A stretch of DNA of 64,000 nt from Clostridia bacterium (GTDB taxonomy: Bacteria > Bacillota > Clostridia > Oscillospirales > Acutalibacteraceae): the NCBI GenBank assembly GCA_017416345.1, contig JAFQCR010000016.1:34932-98931 (forward strand), read 5' to 3'. Below the pieces are notes generated by a model. The model was not told the DNA's origin. It was given only the letters and a program-made list of their open reading frames with translations, and did not search any database. Below, piece after piece: positions 17,761 to 26,917 of this stretch (its first letter is position 1; the number at the start of each line of letters is the position of its first letter). A program made the position numbers and the translations under genes.

Positions 17761-18598
17761 TGCAAAGGTCAACCTTTCGCTTGACATAACGGGCAAGCGA
17801 CCCGACGGTTATCACACGCTGTGCTCGGTCTTTCAGTCGGTGTCATTGTGTGATGTGCTCGACGTTTCGCTTTCGGACAGTATTTCGGTCAATTGCTCGG
17901 TGCCGTCTTTGTCGGGGGAGAGCAATCTGTGCCATAAGGCCGCAAAACTGTTTTTTGAAGCGGCGGATATAAATAGCGGTGCAGAAATTTTCGTCGAAAA
18001 GCACATCCCCGAAGCCGCAGGTCTTGGCGGAGGCAGTGCCGATGCCGCCGCAACGCTGGTAGCACTCAACAAGCTTTGCGGACAATCGTTGACACAAGAA
18101 AGGCTTTTGGGAATTGCGCTGAAGCTGGGTGCCGACGTGCCGTTTTGTATGGTCGGCGGAACCAGGCTGTGCGAGGGTATCGGGGAGATAATGACCGAAT
18201 TGTCGCCGTTGCCCGAATGCTTTATCGTGATCGCCAAAAAGGGCCAAAAGGGCTCGACGGGACAGATGTATAACGCACTTGACAACAACCCGAATCTTTT
18301 AAGACCTGATACTGCGGCCGTTATAAGAGGACTTAAAAAGGGTGAGCTGTGTGAGGTCTTCAAGGGCGCATATAACTGTTTTGAAACGGTCAACGACGGT
18401 TCTGTCTTAAACGAAGCCAAGGCAGTTGCCGAAAAGCACCAAGCTGTTTTTGTCGGCCTTTCGGGAGCAGGCCCTTCGGTTATACTTGTGTTTGAGCAAA
18501 AAAGTGACGCTGAAACCGCCGCAAAAGCACTTGACGAGTGCGGATTTTTGACCTTTGTCACGACACCCGAAAAAGAAGGCACAAAAATAATTGAATAA
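17744..18598 (+). CDS. ispE: 4-diphosphocytidyl-2-C-methyl-D-erythritol kinase
   Basis: 284 residues. GHMP kinase with AKVNLSLDITGKRPDGYHTL at the N terminus, the ATP loop PEAAGLGGGSADAAATL, and the C-terminal GLSGAGPSV. IspE phosphorylates CDP-methylerythritol in the MEP route to isoprenoids, which supplies undecaprenyl phosphate for the wall and polysaccharides. It begins inside the end of the aminotransferase gene, with no separate promoter visible. Confidence 0.95.
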   Translation: MKIKANAKVNLSLDITGKRPDGYHTLCSVFQSVSLCDVLDVSLSDSISVNCSVPSLSGESNLCHKAAKLFFEAADINSGAEIFVEKHIPEAAGLGGGSADAAATLVALNKLCGQSLTQERLLGIALKLGADVPFCMVGGTRLCEGIGEIMTELSPLPECFIVIAKKGQKGSTGQMYNALDNNPNLLRPDTAAVIRGLKKGELCEVFKGAYNCFETVNDGSVLNEAKAVAEKHQAVFVGLSGAGPSVILVFEQKSDAETAAKALDECGFLTFVTTPEKEGTKIIE

Positions 18599-18605
18599 TT
18601 TACAT

Positions 18606-18651
18606 CACTCCTGCCAATATTTTCCTTGAAAATTATTGAAGGAGTGTTTTT
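18606..18651 (+). terminator. terminator of ispE that also masks the spoIIR ribosome site
   Basis: Long hairpin: CACTCCT (18606-18612) with AGGAGTG (18640-18646), CAATA with TATTG, and TTTTC with GAAAA, followed by five T and then the spoIIR ATG. The AGGAG of spoIIR is inside the 3' arm, so read-through RNA should be poorly translated. Confidence 0.75.
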
Positions 18652-19299
18652 ATGTCTTTACTTAAAAATCTTTTCAAACATATCGACCGCTCGGCGGCCA
18701 TTCGTGCTGTTGCCTGCGGTCTGGTACTGGTGCTGACCCTTACGGTCTGCGGCTTTGATGCCAAGTGCGACACAGTTCGTGAGAATGTTTTGCGTCTGCA
18801 CGTGTTGGCCAATTCCGATTCGGATGAGGATCAGGCGCTGAAGCTTAAAGTGCGGGATGCGCTGTTGACAGTATCGGGTGGCATTTTTGAAAACTGCACA
18901 TCCGAAAAGGAGGCTGCGGCTTCGGCTAAGGAGAATCTTGCGTTTTTTACCAAAACTGCCGAGCAGGTGATAAAGGAAAACGGTTATTCCTATTCCATCC
19001 ACGTGGAAATTGCCGATACCTGGTTTGAAACAAGGGATTATGAAAGCTTTTCCCTGCCTGCAGGCACCTATGAGGCCTTGAGGGTCATAATAGGTGAGGG
19101 TAAGGGTAAGAATTGGTGGTGCGTGATGTTTCCGAGTATTTGTCTGCCTGCGGCAATGGGCGAAAGCAAGGATTTTTCGTGCGTTTTAGAGGATGATACC
19201 GCCGAAATAGTTGAACAGCCCAAGCGCTATAAAGCCCGATTTAAGGTGGTTGAAATATTTGAAAAAACACGCAAAAGCATCGCTGATTTCTTTAAGTGA
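18652..19299 (+). CDS. spoIIR: stage II sporulation protein R
   Basis: 215 residues. One N-terminal membrane/signal segment (VACGLVLVLTLTVCGF, residues about 19-35), then the SpoIIR block RLHVLANSDSDEDQALKLKVRDALL and the late WWCVMFPSICLP. SpoIIR is secreted from the forespore and activates SpoIIGA to process pro-sigma-E in the mother cell, so the organism most likely forms endospores. The ribosome site gaaggag lies in a hairpin arm; expression would normally depend on a forespore promoter, which I could not locate with confidence. Confidence 0.92.
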   Translation: MSLLKNLFKHIDRSAAIRAVACGLVLVLTLTVCGFDAKCDTVRENVLRLHVLANSDSDEDQALKLKVRDALLTVSGGIFENCTSEKEAAASAKENLAFFTKTAEQVIKENGYSYSIHVEIADTWFETRDYESFSLPAGTYEALRVIIGEGKGKNWWCVMFPSICLPAAMGESKDFSCVLEDDTAEIVEQPKRYKARFKVVEIFEKTRKSIADFFK

Positions 19300-19327
19300 T
19301 ATTTTTTTTGAAAAAATTAAAAATAAT

Positions 19328-19358
19328 ACTTGCATTTTGACGCAAGTTGTGGTATTAT
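19328..19358 (+). promoter_or_regulatory. rpmE promoter with inverted repeat over the -35
   Basis: TTGCAT (19330-19335), 17 nt, TATTAT (19353-19358). The inverted repeat ACTTGC and GCAAGT (19328-19333 and 19342-19347) covers the -35 and part of the spacer, a possible operator. Confidence 0.5.
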
Positions 19359-19396
19359 TCCTTTACTGATGTGAAGAAAAGGAGAGGGGTGACAAC

Positions 19397-19603
19397 ATGA
19401 AAGAGGGTATTCATCCGCAGTATGAGACAGTTGTTGTAAAGTGTGCTTGCGGAGCTGAGTTTGAAACTCGCTCGACAAAGAAAGATATCCGTTTGGATAT
19501 TTGCTCCAAGTGTCATCCGTTTTTTACCGGCAGACAGAAGCTTGTTGATACCGGTGGTCGTGTAGACAGATTCAAAAAACGTTTTGGCATGGATGCTAAA
19601 TAA
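19397..19603 (+). CDS. rpmE: 50S ribosomal protein L31, zinc-binding form
   Basis: 68 residues, normal for bL31. It starts MKEGIHPQY and carries the zinc cysteines as C-x-C (16 and 18) and C-x2-C (36 and 39), so this is the C-plus form. L31 bridges the 50S and 30S subunits and acts as a zinc store. It has its own promoter and is followed by a hairpin terminator. Confidence 0.95.
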   Translation: MKEGIHPQYETVVVKCACGAEFETRSTKKDIRLDICSKCHPFFTGRQKLVDTGGRVDRFKKRFGMDAK

Positions 19604-19620
19604 TTGTTTCAAATCTTTGG

Positions 19621-19650
19621 CCGCAGTTGTACTTTGCAACTGCGGTTTTA
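19621..19650 (+). terminator. terminator after rpmE
   Basis: Nine-bp stem CCGCAGTTG and complement, 7-nt loop, then a T-rich stretch. Confidence 0.8.
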
Positions 19651-19687
19651 CTTTTCTTTGATTATTTTTTGTTTGGGCGGTGACAAG

Positions 19688-20308
19688 ATGGACAGCTACA
19701 AAACGGTACGACAAGCTGCCGAGGCCGAATACGAGGAAAAGCGTTCCCGATTTATCGGAAGCGTGATTCCCTGCACCACCGAAGCCGAGGCAATTGCCTT
19801 TATCAACAAGCGCAAGTCCGAAACCTTCGGTGCACGGCACAACGTGTATGCATATATCCTGCGTGACAATAATATTGCACGCTTTTCGGATGACGGTGAG
19901 CCGCATTCCACCGCAGGAATGCCGACGCTGGAGGTTCTGAAAAAGCAGGGTCTTGTTGATTGCTGTATCGTCACGACCCGTTATTTCGGAGGCATATTGC
20001 TCGGTACGGGTGGGCTGGTGCGTGCCTATACCGCCGCCGCCAGAATGGCTGTCGAGGCCGCAGGCGTTGCCACAATGCGTGAGTGCTATGAGTGTAAGGT
20101 CAGTTGTCCTTATTCCGACCACAGCCAGGTCGAGCGTGTGATTGGTGACAACGGCGGTAAGGTAACGGGATGCGATTTTACTCACGAGGTCACGGTGAGA
20201 TTTTCCATAACCGCCGAGGATTACCAAGATCTTTCGGCCAAGTTTACCGATACCTTCTGCGGACGGTTGGATCCCGAAATATTAGGCAGCGGCTACGCCG
20301 ATGTTTAA
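19688..20308 (+). CDS. IMPACT/YigZ family protein
   Basis: 206 residues. UPF0029 N-terminal domain with KRSRFIGSV, ARHNVYAYI, FSDDGEPHSTAGMP and TTRYFGGILLGTGGLVRAY, the family hallmark; the C-terminal half is the ferredoxin-like domain (DUF1949). Relatives bind translation factors or peptides, but the bacterial role is not settled. The frame is open back to 19604 across the rpmE terminator; ATG 19688 with a ggcggtg site begins the conserved domain. Confidence 0.9.
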   Translation: MDSYKTVRQAAEAEYEEKRSRFIGSVIPCTTEAEAIAFINKRKSETFGARHNVYAYILRDNNIARFSDDGEPHSTAGMPTLEVLKKQGLVDCCIVTTRYFGGILLGTGGLVRAYTAAARMAVEAAGVATMRECYECKVSCPYSDHSQVERVIGDNGGKVTGCDFTHEVTVRFSITAEDYQDLSAKFTDTFCGRLDPEILGSGYADV

Positions 20309-20486
20309 AAAAATTGATGAATTTTCATCGAAATTTAAAGTATTTTAAAATTTATTTGCGAATAATGAATATAGAGTAATAGAAAAAACGCAAAATTTAC
20401 TTTATTATTGAACAGAGATCAACTAAAGTCCTGCTTTTGGGACATAGAATGTTGTATTATTGTTTTGCAAGAGGGGAGTGGACAAG

Positions 20487-22286
20487 GTGGCGTTACCGCA
20501 GGATTTTCTGATGGAGCTGAAATACCGCAACGATATAGAATCGGTGCTGTCACCCTATATCGCACTCAAGCGGAGAGGCAGTAACCTTGTCGGATTGTGC
20601 CCCTTCCACAACGAAAAGACCCCCTCGTTTACGGTTTACCCCGAAAACGGTTCATACTATTGCTTCGGTTGCGGTAAGGGTGGAGATATCATAACCTTCA
20701 CCATGCAGATGGAGAATCTTGACTATATTGATGCCGTCCGCAAGCTGGCCGACAAGGCGGGGCTCAGAATGCCCGAGGACAACCGTGATGACAAGGAGCT
20801 GAAGCTTAAAAACGACATTTATGCCGTCAACGCCGAGGCAGGTCGGTTTTTCCATTCGGTGCTGATGAGCCCAAAGGGCAAAGCGGGACTTGATTATTTT
20901 CTGGGACGAGGCTTGAGCCTTAAGACCGTAAAACGCTTTGGTCTCGGCTTTGCACCCGACGATTGGCATGCACTTGAAAATCATCTGAAATCCAAAGGCT
21001 TTACCGATTATATAATCTCGGCGGCCGACCTTACCTCCAAGTCCGAAAAGAAGGACAAGTTCGGTAAAAACATAACCTACGACCGATTCCGAAACCGTAT
21101 AATGTTCCCCATAATCAACATTCACGGCAAGGTCATCGGCTTCAGCGGACGAGCTATGCCCGGCAATGAAAAGCAGGGCGGCAAGTACATAAATACCTCG
21201 GATACGCCGGTCTACAAAAAGAGCCACAATATGTTTGCACTCAATTTTGCCAAGGCAGTCTGCTCAAAGCAGGCAATTCTGGTTGAGGGCAATATGGATG
21301 TCATTGCGCTTCATCAGGCAGGCTTCGAGATGGCGGTCGCTGCGCTGGGAACCTCCTTCACCGAGGAGCAGGCGAGACTGCTCAGCCGCTACACCAAAGA
21401 GGTCGTGCTGACGATGGATGCCGACTCGGCAGGTGAAAAGGCCACCGACCGTGCATTGGGCATACTTGACAATGTCGGCGTCAGCGTGAGGGTGCTTCGT
21501 CTGCCCGATTGCAAGGACCCCGATGAGTTTATAAAAAAACACGGAAACGCACGTTTTCAAAAGCTGTTGGATAGTGCGATGAGCGCTATCGAATACCGTT
21601 TGCTGACCGCCGCAAGAGACATTGATCTTGATGCGGTCGACGGTAAGCTGAAATACCTTAACAAGGCGTGTGAGGTGCTGGCGGCTCTCAATGACCCGAT
21701 AGCCACCGACCTTTATGCAGGAAGATTGGCCTCGAAATACGGCGCTTCAAAGGAACGGCTTTTGAATGTTATAAAAAATATTGTTGAGCAAAAGTGCAAC
21801 GGCAAGGTGCGTGTTGAATTAAGGGAGATCAGCGGAGCGCTGAATATCCAAAAGAATGAGGTCAATCCGCAAAAAGGAAAATACCGACGTGCGGCGGCGG
21901 CCGAGGAAGCGGTCATCTCGGTACTGATACGGCACCCCGATATGCTGGATTCGGTGCTAAATAGGCTTGATCCGGCCGACTTTCTGACCGACTTCAACCG
22001 AAAGCTTTACCAACGTGTGACCGAGATACTCGGCACGGGGCACGGCTTTGATCTGGTGCTGTTGGGCGAGGGCTTCACTTCGGATGAGATCGGCTACATC
22101 ACCAAAATGCTGACGGTGGGTACCGCCAACGAAAATGCCGAAAAGGTGCTGGATGACAGCATCAAGGTAATAATAAGCGAGCGAAAGGCTTTGGACAATC
22201 CTGATGTTGCCGAGCTGGACGACGCAAGCTGGGCCGAAGCTATGGCGGCTCTCAGTAAGGATAAAAAGAAAAAACCGATCGGATGA
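20487..22286 (+). CDS. dnaG: DNA primase
   Basis: 599 residues. N-terminal zinc-binding domain with CPFHNEKTPSFTV and YYCFGCGKGGD, TOPRIM core with VEGNMDV, ALGTSF and MDADSAG, and a C-terminal helicase-binding helical domain. It makes RNA primers for lagging-strand replication. Three in-frame starts exist (TTG 20460, GTG 20478, GTG 20487); the aggggag site is placed correctly for GTG 20487, giving the family-like V-A-L-P-Q-D-F. It is followed after 27 nt by rpoD, the conserved macromolecular synthesis order. Confidence 0.95.
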   Translation: MALPQDFLMELKYRNDIESVLSPYIALKRRGSNLVGLCPFHNEKTPSFTVYPENGSYYCFGCGKGGDIITFTMQMENLDYIDAVRKLADKAGLRMPEDNRDDKELKLKNDIYAVNAEAGRFFHSVLMSPKGKAGLDYFLGRGLSLKTVKRFGLGFAPDDWHALENHLKSKGFTDYIISAADLTSKSEKKDKFGKNITYDRFRNRIMFPIINIHGKVIGFSGRAMPGNEKQGGKYINTSDTPVYKKSHNMFALNFAKAVCSKQAILVEGNMDVIALHQAGFEMAVAALGTSFTEEQARLLSRYTKEVVLTMDADSAGEKATDRALGILDNVGVSVRVLRLPDCKDPDEFIKKHGNARFQKLLDSAMSAIEYRLLTAARDIDLDAVDGKLKYLNKACEVLAALNDPIATDLYAGRLASKYGASKERLLNVIKNIVEQKCNGKVRVELREISGALNIQKNEVNPQKGKYRRAAAAEEAVISVLIRHPDMLDSVLNRLDPADFLTDFNRKLYQRVTEILGTGHGFDLVLLGEGFTSDEIGYITKMLTVGTANENAEKVLDDSIKVIISERKALDNPDVAELDDASWAEAMAALSKDKKKKPIG

Positions 22287-22313
22287 TCGGAAGGGATAAA
22301 AGGGGTAATAAAA

Positions 22314-23414
22314 ATGGATGAGAAAAGAATCAAAAAGAACAATCCGGCGGTTGAAGAACCTGCCACCCAGGGTGACGGCTATATTGAGGATAGCTACACC
22401 CAGAATGATGACCGCAAGAACGGTGATTTTCTTGATATAGAGGACGATGTTCCTGAAAATCTTGAAAGCCTTGAAATGGAGCCCCCGCTTCTTGATCTTG
22501 ACTATATTGAGCCCTCTGACGAGGACCTTAAGATGGCCGAGATCGAGGATGTTGAAAAGCTGGAGGAGACCATCGCTTCGATGGATAACGTTTCGCTGGA
22601 CGATCCCGTTAAGGTCTACCTTAAGGATATCGGCCGTGTGCCTCTGCTTTCTCCCGACGAGGAGGTCGAGCTGGCCAAGCGTATCGGTGACGGTGATGCC
22701 GCCGCCAAAAAGCGTCTGACCGAGGCTAACCTTCGTCTTGTCGTAAGTATTGCCAAGCGTTATGTCGGCCGCGGAATGCATTTCCTCGATCTTATCCAGG
22801 AGGGTAACGTCGGTCTTATCAAGGCGGTTGAAAAGTTTGACCACACCAAGGGCTTCAAGTTTTCTACCTATGCTACCTGGTGGATCCGTCAGGCTATAAC
22901 CCGTGCCATTGCCGACCAGGCCAGAACCATCCGTATCCCCGTTCATATGGTTGAGACCATCAACCGTCTTAAGAAGATCCAGAGCCAGCTTCTCCACGAA
23001 AACGGTCACGAACCCAGCGAGGAGCTCATCGCCGAGAAGATGGAGCTTTCGGTCGAGCGTGTGCGTGAGATCATGCGTGTCGCCCAGGAGCCTGTTTCGA
23101 TGGAGACCCCCATCGGTCCCGAGGAGGACAGCCGTCTGATGGACTTTATCCGTGACGAGGATGCTCTTCAGCCCGACGATGCCGCATTAAAGACCATTAC
23201 CAATGAGGATATCGACTCGGTACTGAAGACCCTCACTCCCCGTGAGGAGGCGGTTATCCGCCTGCGCTTCGGACTTAAGGACGGACGTTGCCACACTCTT
23301 GAGGAGGTCGGAACCGAGTTCTGCGTCACCCGTGAGCGTATCCGTCAGATCGAGGCCAAGGCCTTGAGAAAGCTTCGTCATCCCGTAAGAAGCAACAAGT
23401 TCAAGGACAGATAA
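22314..23414 (+). CDS. rpoD: RNA polymerase primary sigma factor
   Basis: 366 residues. Acidic N-terminal region 1.1, then region 1.2 ([12 protein letters not shown]), region 2 with [19 protein letters not shown] and the -10 recognition helix [13 protein letters not shown], region 3, and region 4 with the -35 helix [18 protein letters not shown]. This is the housekeeping SigA, matching the TTGACA/TATAAT promoters found throughout the window. The ribosome site is aaggggt 7-12 nt upstream. It is cotranscribed with dnaG. Confidence 0.97.
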   Translation: MDEKRIKKNNPAVEEPATQGDGYIEDSYTQNDDRKNGDFLDIEDDVPENLESLEMEPPLLDLDYIEPSDEDLKMAEIEDVEKLEETIASMDNVSLDDPVKVYLKDIGRVPLLSPDEEVELAKRIGDGDAAAKKRLTEANLRLVVSIAKRYVGRGMHFLDLIQEGNVGLIKAVEKFDHTKGFKFSTYATWWIRQAITRAIADQARTIRIPVHMVETINRLKKIQSQLLHENGHEPSEELIAEKMELSVERVREIMRVAQEPVSMETPIGPEEDSRLMDFIRDEDALQPDDAALKTITNEDIDSVLKTLTPREEAVIRLRFGLKDGRCHTLEEVGTEFCVTRERIRQIEAKALRKLRHPVRSNKFKDR

Positions 23415-23433
23415 TTTTTCGGAGTGTTTTAAA

Positions 23434-23685
23434 GTGAAATACACATATAATACTAAGGGTGTTTGCTCAAGCACCATTACCTTTGAGATCGAAAATGACA
23501 TTGTGACCTCGGTACAGTTTGTGGGAGGCTGCAACGGCAATCTTAAAGGAATATCATCGTTGGTCGTCGGCATGAAGGTCGATGATGTTATTGGGCGTTT
23601 AGAGGGGATCAGGTGCGGATTCAAGTCCACATCCTGCCCCGATCAGCTTGCCAAGGCACTTACTGCGGCCAAGCAAAACGGTTAA
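23434..23685 (+). CDS. TSCPD domain protein
   Basis: 83 residues starting at GTG 23434 with a ggag site. The whole protein is one TSCPD domain: YNTKGVCSSTI, the glycine-rich QFVGGCNGNLKGI, and the C-terminal STSCPDQLAKAL that names the family. The domain also occurs at the end of some ribonucleotide reductases, and the free form is common in Clostridia with no proven function. The gene lies 20 nt after rpoD. Confidence 0.88.
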   Translation: MKYTYNTKGVCSSTITFEIENDIVTSVQFVGGCNGNLKGISSLVVGMKVDDVIGRLEGIRCGFKSTSCPDQLAKALTAAKQNG

Positions 23686-23713
23686 ATTTTTATTGAAAGC
23701 AAGGTGACAGAAA

Positions 23714-24259
23714 ATGTTTGATGAGGATATCAAGATAGCTTCTTTGGGTAAGGATAAACCCAAGAAGAACGACCACGAAAAGGTCATGGACGAATACACC
23801 CGTGAAAGTGCCAACGGCAACATCGAAAAGGCACGTGCGTTGGGTGCGGCCCTTGCTAAGGAGGTCGTCGGCCGTCTTGACAGCTTCCCCGTTGACGAGC
23901 AAAACGACAATGTTAATCTTTCGGTGCAAAGGGGAGTTATGATGACCTTCGCCGCCGTTGTGGCGTTGGAGGAAAACATAATGAGCGAGGTCGTACATCA
24001 GACCGCCGAAAACAGCTTTAACGCTGAATTGGAAAAGCTGTCACCCGACATTTACAAGGCGGTGGCTGATTCGGGCGCATTTTCGTTCTATTATCTTGCC
24101 TACCGTCGGGGAACTGAGGTCGTTCGCCGTATGGGTCAGACCTTTGCGATGCTCTGCTCGCACGACGGAGACCCCGTTTACCACGAGCTTGGCGAGGCCA
24201 TCTACTGCTGGTTCAAATCCTTTGCAGAGAAAAAGCTGAACGAAGCCGAGTTCAAATAA
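23714..24259 (+). CDS. hypothetical protein, 181 aa
   Basis: Soluble, mostly helical and acidic, with no signal peptide and no motif I recognise. The central part (MMTFAAVVALEENIMSEVVHQTAENSF) and the tail (GEAIYCWFKSFAEKKLNEAEF) look like a compact helix bundle. The ATG follows an aaggtgac site. It lies between two small conserved genes of the rpoD-trmK run, 28 nt after one and 55 nt before the next, so it is likely cotranscribed. Confidence 0.75.
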   Translation: MFDEDIKIASLGKDKPKKNDHEKVMDEYTRESANGNIEKARALGAALAKEVVGRLDSFPVDEQNDNVNLSVQRGVMMTFAAVVALEENIMSEVVHQTAENSFNAELEKLSPDIYKAVADSGAFSFYYLAYRRGTEVVRRMGQTFAMLCSHDGDPVYHELGEAIYCWFKSFAEKKLNEAEFK

Positions 24260-24313
24260 TTACGCTACAAAGACCCCTGGTTTTTGCAAATATTTTATTG
24301 GAGGAATTTTAAA

Positions 24314-24514
24314 ATGAAGGTTACTAAAGATATGCTTATCGGTGATATTCTCGATATGGACAGAGGCACCGCTACTTTCTTCTTTGAGATCGGAATGCAC
24401 TGTCTCGGATGCCCTGCATCCCGTGGTGAGAGCATTGAGGATGCTTGCAAGGTTCACGGTACCGACTGTGATGCATTGCTCCAGAAAATCAACGCTTACC
24501 TCGAGAGTAAATGA
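24314..24514 (+). CDS. DUF1858 domain protein
   Basis: 66 residues. It matches the small DUF1858 family: VTKDMLIGDILDMD, then FEIGMHCLGCPAS with the two-cysteine C-x2-C pair, then SIEDACKVHGTD. Members are often fused or adjacent to hybrid-cluster or redox proteins and may bind a metal or cluster. The frame opens at 24284, but ggagga at 24300 fits ATG 24314. The stop overlaps the trmK start by four bases (ATGA). Confidence 0.88.
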   Translation: MKVTKDMLIGDILDMDRGTATFFFEIGMHCLGCPASRGESIEDACKVHGTDCDALLQKINAYLESK

Positions 24515-25188
24515 GCGTAGATAACCGTTTACAGAGAATAGCCGGAATGATAAGGCGGGGGGACAGGGTTGCCGATATCGGCACCGACCACGCCTATCTT
24601 CCGGTATTTCTTATAAAGGAAGGAATCGCAGAGAAGGCCTTTGCCTGCGACGTCAGCGACGGACCGCTTGAAAACGCAAGAAAGACCGTGGAGCGGTCGG
24701 GTGTTGACGGTATAACTCTTCGCAAGGGTGACGGACTTTTAGCCGTGTGTCCCGAAGAGATAGATACTGCGGTCATTGCAGGTATGGGCGGCGATCTTAT
24801 TGCAAGGATAATATCCGATGCCGAGTGGATCAAAAACGGCCGTTACGAGCTTATTTTACAGCCTATGACGGCGGTTGAGGATCTGCGTGAGTATTTGTGC
24901 AAAAACGGTTTTGAGATTTTGAAGGAGCAGGCCGTTTCGGCGCACGGACGTACCTATACTGCAATGAAGGTCGTGTTCACGGGACAGAAGACCGATTGTG
25001 ATCCCGTGTTTTATTTTGTCGGACGTTTGAGCGAAAATATGGGTGAGGATGAGCTTACCTACATAAAGCGCAAGCGCCGTATTATTGAAAATCTGGCCAA
25101 GGATATAAGCGAGGTCGAGGCTAAAAAGGACACCTACCAAATGCTCTGTGCCGCAATGGACGGCATCGACCGATTGCTTGAAATTTAA
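24511..25188 (+). CDS. trmK: tRNA (adenine(22)-N1)-methyltransferase
   Basis: 225 residues. Class I SAM methyltransferase of the TrmK/YqfN family: VADIGTDHAYLPVFLI is the SAM-binding loop, followed by ACDVSDGPLENA, AVIAGMGGDLIARI and LQPMTAVEDLREYL. It methylates A22 in the D-arm region of tRNA. It is coupled by overlap to the DUF1858 gene and stops one base before rqcH starts. Confidence 0.9.
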   Translation: MSVDNRLQRIAGMIRRGDRVADIGTDHAYLPVFLIKEGIAEKAFACDVSDGPLENARKTVERSGVDGITLRKGDGLLAVCPEEIDTAVIAGMGGDLIARIISDAEWIKNGRYELILQPMTAVEDLREYLCKNGFEILKEQAVSAHGRTYTAMKVVFTGQKTDCDPVFYFVGRLSENMGEDELTYIKRKRRIIENLAKDISEVEAKKDTYQMLCAAMDGIDRLLEI

Positions 25189-25189
25189 A

Positions 25190-26917
25190 ATGGGAATCGA
25201 CGGAATATATCTTTATCAATTAAAAACCGAGATCGAAAACGGGCTAAATAACGCCCGTATCGACAAAATACACCAGCCTTCAAAGGAAGAACTGGTGTTA
25301 TTGTTGCGCTCGGCTTCGGGTGCAAAGCGGTTGCTTATCAGCATCCGTCCGTCGGCTCCGAGAATCAATTTCACCCAAAACACCTTTGAAAACCCTTCCG
25401 AGCCGCCGATGTTTTGCATGCTGATGCGAAAATATCTGTCGGGTGCACGGTTTATTAGGGTCGAGGACAACGGCTTTGAGCGTGTTGTGACCCTTTTGTT
25501 TGAGGGCACCAACGAAATGGGCGACCGTGTGAGGTTCAGCCTTGTAACCGAGCTTATCGGAAAGCAGACCAACCTCGTTTTGGTTGGTGCTGACGGCAGA
25601 ATTATTGATTCGCTCCGCCGCTCGGATATCGAAGCAGGCGGCAGAATGATACAGCCGGGTGCTGTGTATACGCTGCCCGAAAAGCAGGAAAAGCTGAATG
25701 TTATCAAAACCGAACCGTCAGAAATGATCGAGGCCGTAAAGACTGCAGCTATGCCTTTGAGCAAGGCGCTTGTATCGGTGGTCGACGGTTTTTCACCCTT
25801 GATAGCACGTGAGATCGTTGTCCGTGCAGGGTGCGATACCGATAAATATTCGAATGATCTCATCTCGGCTGAGGAGACCGCTTTGATCGGTGCTTTGGCT
25901 GATTTTAAGCAGAAGCTTGCTTGCCCCAAGCCTACCGTTTTGGTGGATGACCGAGGTGTACCGTTTGAGTTTTCGTATACCGATATAACACAGTACGGCA
26001 CTTCGGCAAATAAGATGAATTTTGCCACGCTGTCCGAGCTGCTTGATGCCGTGTATACCGAGCGTGACCGCAAGGAGCGTATCCGAAGCTATGCCAACGA
26101 GCTTTTCAAGCTGGTCAACAACCTGCTTTCACGTACCGCCAAGAAAATTGCGATACGTAAAAAGGAGCAGGAAAAATGTGCTGACGGTGATAAGTGGCGT
26201 ATCTACGGCGAGCTGCTCAAGGCCAATCTGTATGCCGTTGAGCGTGGTGTGCCGTATGTTGACGTGCAGAATTATTACGACCCCGAGTTGAAAACGGTTC
26301 GCATTCCGTTGAACGTTACGCTGACCCCTGCGCAGAACGCTCAACGCTACTTTAAGGAATACAAAAAATGCTGTAATGCCGCCGCAATGCTGGGTCAGCT
26401 TATTGAAGAATCGGAAAATGAGCTCCGCTATATCGAAAGCGTTGCCGATGAGCTGGGCAGGGCTTCCTCGGTCAGCGATCTGAACGAGATAAGATCCGAG
26501 CTGGCTCTGGCAGGGTATATCCGTGAAAGGGGCGACCGCAAAAAGCAGGTGAGAGCCTCGGCACCGTTGGAGTTCGTTTCACCCGACGGTCACCGTGTGC
26601 TGGTCGGCCGAAACAACCGTCAGAACGACGAGCTGACCTTGCGTACCGCATCCGACGGCGATATGTGGTTCCACACCAAGAATATCCCCGGCTCACACGT
26701 TATTGTGTTCTGCAACGGCGACGAGCTGTCGGATGAAACGGTGCTGTTTGCCGCCGAGCTTGCCGCAAGACACTCAAAAGCGGCAGGATCTTCCTCGGTT
26801 CCCGTGGACTATACAAGGGTAAAATATGTTAAGAAGCCTGCCGGCGCAAAGCCCGGTATGGTCATTTATAAAACCAACAAAACGGTGTACGTCACACCCG
26901 AAGGAGGCTCTAAATGA
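25190..26917 (+). CDS. rqcH: Rqc2 homologue RqcH (NFACT protein)
   Basis: 575 residues. NFACT-N domain from MGIDGIYLYQL, helix-hairpin-helix and a long coiled-coil middle, then the NFACT-R domain with GDMWFHTKNIPGSHVIV near residue 490. RqcH adds alanine tails to peptides stalled on 50S subunits so they are degraded; older literature calls it fibronectin-binding protein. The two residues at the position of the well-known Asp97-Arg98 pair read E97-R98 here, a conservative change. An upstream in-frame start inside trmK is rejected because ATG 25190 gives the exact family N terminus. Confidence 0.93.
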   Translation: MGIDGIYLYQLKTEIENGLNNARIDKIHQPSKEELVLLLRSASGAKRLLISIRPSAPRINFTQNTFENPSEPPMFCMLMRKYLSGARFIRVEDNGFERVVTLLFEGTNEMGDRVRFSLVTELIGKQTNLVLVGADGRIIDSLRRSDIEAGGRMIQPGAVYTLPEKQEKLNVIKTEPSEMIEAVKTAAMPLSKALVSVVDGFSPLIAREIVVRAGCDTDKYSNDLISAEETALIGALADFKQKLACPKPTVLVDDRGVPFEFSYTDITQYGTSANKMNFATLSELLDAVYTERDRKERIRSYANELFKLVNNLLSRTAKKIAIRKKEQEKCADGDKWRIYGELLKANLYAVERGVPYVDVQNYYDPELKTVRIPLNVTLTPAQNAQRYFKEYKKCCNAAAMLGQLIEESENELRYIESVADELGRASSVSDLNEIRSELALAGYIRERGDRKKQVRASAPLEFVSPDGHRVLVGRNNRQNDELTLRTASDGDMWFHTKNIPGSHVIVFCNGDELSDETVLFAAELAARHSKAAGSSSVPVDYTRVKYVKKPAGAKPGMVIYKTNKTVYVTPEGGSK

